NCBI GenBank assembly: GCA_946409855.1
Contig: CAMJXZ010000168.1
Span: 1 to 7,036, forward strand
Source of the DNA: an uncultured Clostridia bacterium
GTDB lineage: Bacteria > Bacillota > Clostridia > Christensenellales > Aristaeellaceae
Length of the DNA stretch: 7,036 bases
Direction of reading: 5' to 3'
The position numbers and the translations under genes are program-made. Below the pieces are notes generated by a model. It had not been told where the DNA came from and did no database searches. It saw only the letters and a program-made list of their open reading frames with translations. The stretch's first letter is position 1. Each line of letters starts with the position of its first letter. Of this stretch, positions 6,212-7,036 are shown piece after piece.

Positions 6212-6226
6212 TATAATAGATATAAT
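6212..6226 (+). promoter_or_regulatory. TATAAT doublet (possible weak promoter)
   Basis: Two TATAAT boxes 9 bases apart (6212-6217, 6221-6226). The second sits in AGATATAATAAT, which recurs exactly at the -10 of the promoter at 6410-6438. No fitting -35 is present, and any transcript would run straight into the terminator at 6236-6281. It may only be the AT-rich flank of that terminator. Confidence 0.25.
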
Positions 6227-6235
6227 AATTGAAAG

Positions 6236-6281
6236 CTCCTCATCGGGAAGATCAAGAGAAATGCCCCATGAGGAGTTTTTT
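6236..6281 (+). terminator. Rho-independent terminator of the tryptophan-repeat gene
   Basis: CTCCTCAT (6236-6243) pairs with ATGAGGAG (6268-6275), and GGG (6245-6247) with CCC (6264-6266) inside it after one mismatch. Six T follow (6276-6281). It ends the transcript from 5334-6125 about 150 bases past the stop codon. The opposite strand lacks a good T-run, so it is mainly rightward. Confidence 0.85.
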
Positions 6282-6409
6282 GCATGCCGCGCCGGAGAGG
6301 GGCGAGCGTCCCGCCCGTCCATCGGCCGTTTTTTCCAGCAATGGGCCGCGTCTTTTCAGCCCGGGTTTCCCGCATCGTTCCGGGTTTGCCTGTTCCGGTG
6401 ATTTTTTTA

Positions 6410-6438
6410 TTGACGTTTCGGGGTTCAAAAGATATAAT
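6410..6438 (+). promoter_or_regulatory. Near-consensus sigma-A promoter of the 111-residue exported protein
   Basis: -35 TTGACG (6410-6415), 17-base spacer, -10 TATAAT (6433-6438): 11 of 12 consensus bases. A run of seven T lies just upstream, like an UP element. Start near 6445, about 60 bases before the ATG at 6508. It looks like one of the strongest promoters in the window. Confidence 0.8.
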
Positions 6439-6507
6439 AATGCGGTATTTGTGCCCTGCACGCGGGGAATGGCGGCGGAGGCACCGGGAAAGGGGGCGGT
6501 CCGGCGG

Positions 6508-6843
6508 ATGAAAAAGAGCCTTTTCGGGCTTTTCTTCGGCGTTTTGCTGATGCTGCTGATGCTGGCCGCCATGGTGTCCGCCCCGGCCGAAGAGGAGGCG
6601 CCCGCGCCGAAGCCCGTCCAGCCGGTGACCGCCTGCGAGATGCTCCCGCAGCCGCCTTTGGCGCCGGACCGCGCGGAAGGCAGAGGGGAGCCCGCCCCGC
6701 AGCGGCGGGAGGCCGTCAGCCTGACGGCCCGGGTTTCCGTCCCTTCCTGCCCGGCGGCGGACGCAAACGGCGTCCCGCTGCTGCGCATGACCTACCGCCG
6801 CGCCAATTTCCGGGCGTTCCACTTCCCGGACGAGGCCGGGTAG
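6508..6843 (+). CDS. Small exported protein, unknown function
   Basis: 111 residues, no family recognised. Seen: MKKS followed by a strong hydrophobic run (5-22) and a likely signal-peptidase site APA|EEE after residue 27. There is no lipobox. The mature part is Pro/Ala/Glu-rich (28-68), then a short segment (70-111) with basic and aromatic residues ending FRAFHFPDEAG. Two cysteines, 43 and 81, fall in the exported part and could form a disulfide. The ATG at 6508 is chosen because it places Lys-Lys at the head of the signal peptide. AAAGGGGG ends 11 bases upstream, a longish gap. An in-frame ATG at 6469 would add 13 residues and has GGGG almost touching it. High GC and low-complexity composition make the reading frame less certain than its neighbours, but the near-consensus promoter, signal peptide and stop codon fit together. 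Confidence 0.62.
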   Translation: MKKSLFGLFFGVLLMLLMLAAMVSAPAEEEAPAPKPVQPVTACEMLPQPPLAPDRAEGRGEPAPQRREAVSLTARVSVPSCPAADANGVPLLRMTYRRANFRAFHFPDEAG

Positions 6844-6892
6844 GGGACGCGCTGAGTCTGAGCACAAACGCGCGGCGGGAAGCCGGACGCGG

Positions 6893-6925
6893 CCGGAGCA
6901 GCCGTGCCTCTTCCTTCCGGTTTTT
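6893..6925 (+). terminator. Weak Rho-independent terminator candidate
   Basis: CCGGA (6893-6897) can pair with TCCGG (6916-6920), directly followed by TTTTT (6921-6925). The stem is only 5 pairs with an 18-base loop, so termination may be partial and some reading into the next gene is possible. Confidence 0.35.
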
Positions 6926-6970
6926 ATCCTGTGAACCGATGACTGATTAAACGAAAGAAGGACAACCAAC

Positions 6971-7036
6971 ATGTCAAAGCCTCAAAAAACGCGCAAGCCC
7001 ATGGCGTCCAGGACCAAGGGCGCGATCGTGCTGTGC
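6971..7036 (+). CDS. Start of an unidentified gene (first 22 codons)
   Basis: The ATG has AAGGA (6958-6962) 8 bases upstream. The visible residues are MSKPQKTRKPMASRTKGA followed by IVLC at the edge. The strongly basic head followed by the start of a hydrophobic stretch suggests an inner-membrane protein or a long signal-anchor. The coding frame differs from that of the previous gene, and 127 bases separate them. Too little is present to name it. Confidence 0.65.
   Translation, partial: MSKPQKTRKPMASRTKGAIVLC

Larger units (their letters stand above)
6126..6507. other. Intergenic region with terminator and promoter
   Basis: 382 bases without a credible gene. In order: about 85 bases of GC-rich 3' sequence with small inverted repeats (CGGCGGA at 6145-6151 with TCCGCCG at 6184-6190), an AT-rich TATAAT doublet, a strong terminator, about 125 bases with no clear signal, then a near-consensus promoter and a short leader. 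Open frames here on both strands lack ribosome sites and family resemblance. Confidence 0.75.

Noticed and set aside
6323..6348. CGGCC...GGCCG inverted repeat with an internal T-run, as a terminator.
   Set aside because: The T-run lies inside the loop and not after the stem on either strand, and the stem is only 5 pairs.
6229..6507. An upstream extension of the 111-residue protein, to 6229.
   Set aside because: It would start before the terminator and run through the promoter at 6410-6438, and it would bury a textbook signal peptide in the middle of the protein.
6091..6972. A 293-codon minus-strand frame, and a second one at 6252-6788.
   Set aside because: They run across the terminator and the near-consensus rightward promoter, give Arg/Pro-rich low-complexity products and lack ribosome sites. 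The rightward frame with a signal peptide explains the region better.

Overview
The window looks like accessory DNA of a high-GC member of the Clostridia (Bacillota), probably from a gut or rumen. The evidence is LplB/LplC-type sugar permeases, purine-rich AGGAGG ribosome sites, near-consensus sigma-A promoters, and exported Ala/Pro/Glu-rich proteins. A Christensenellales-type anaerobe is my guess, but the sequence alone does not fix the taxon.

Left part (1-5003, minus strand): a three-gene operon read right to left. It opens with a 668-residue exported protein (2997-5003) made of three near-identical ~149-residue modules and a divergent fourth. Next come two inner-membrane ABC permeases, an LplB-like one (1389-2921) and an LplC-like one (cut at base 1). 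Both are unusual. The LplB-like protein carries about 216 extra N-terminal residues with four predicted membrane segments. The LplC-like permease follows about 330 residues laid out as membrane helix, ~280-residue extracytoplasmic region, membrane helix, resembling a Wzz/polysaccharide co-polymerase. A strong 13-bp hairpin lies between the exported-protein gene and the permeases and probably lowers permease expression. No solute-binding protein or ATPase gene is visible; they may lie beyond base 1 or elsewhere.

Middle (5004-5333): a divergent control region with two good sigma-A promoters facing apart, a 16-bp palindrome just downstream of the leftward start, and a short direct repeat near the leftward -35 box.

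Right part (5334-7036, plus strand): an exported 263-residue protein with seven 11-residue repeats carrying tryptophans at fixed positions (a strongly amphipathic helix), a Rho-independent terminator, a near-consensus promoter driving a 111-residue exported protein of unknown function, and the first 22 codons of another gene.

The shared theme is the cell surface: three exported proteins plus a modified sugar-permease pair. My working hypothesis is that the operon captures and handles a surface or environmental glycan, with the permease pair coupled to that glycan through extra extracytoplasmic domains. Substrate and direction of transport cannot be read from the sequence.
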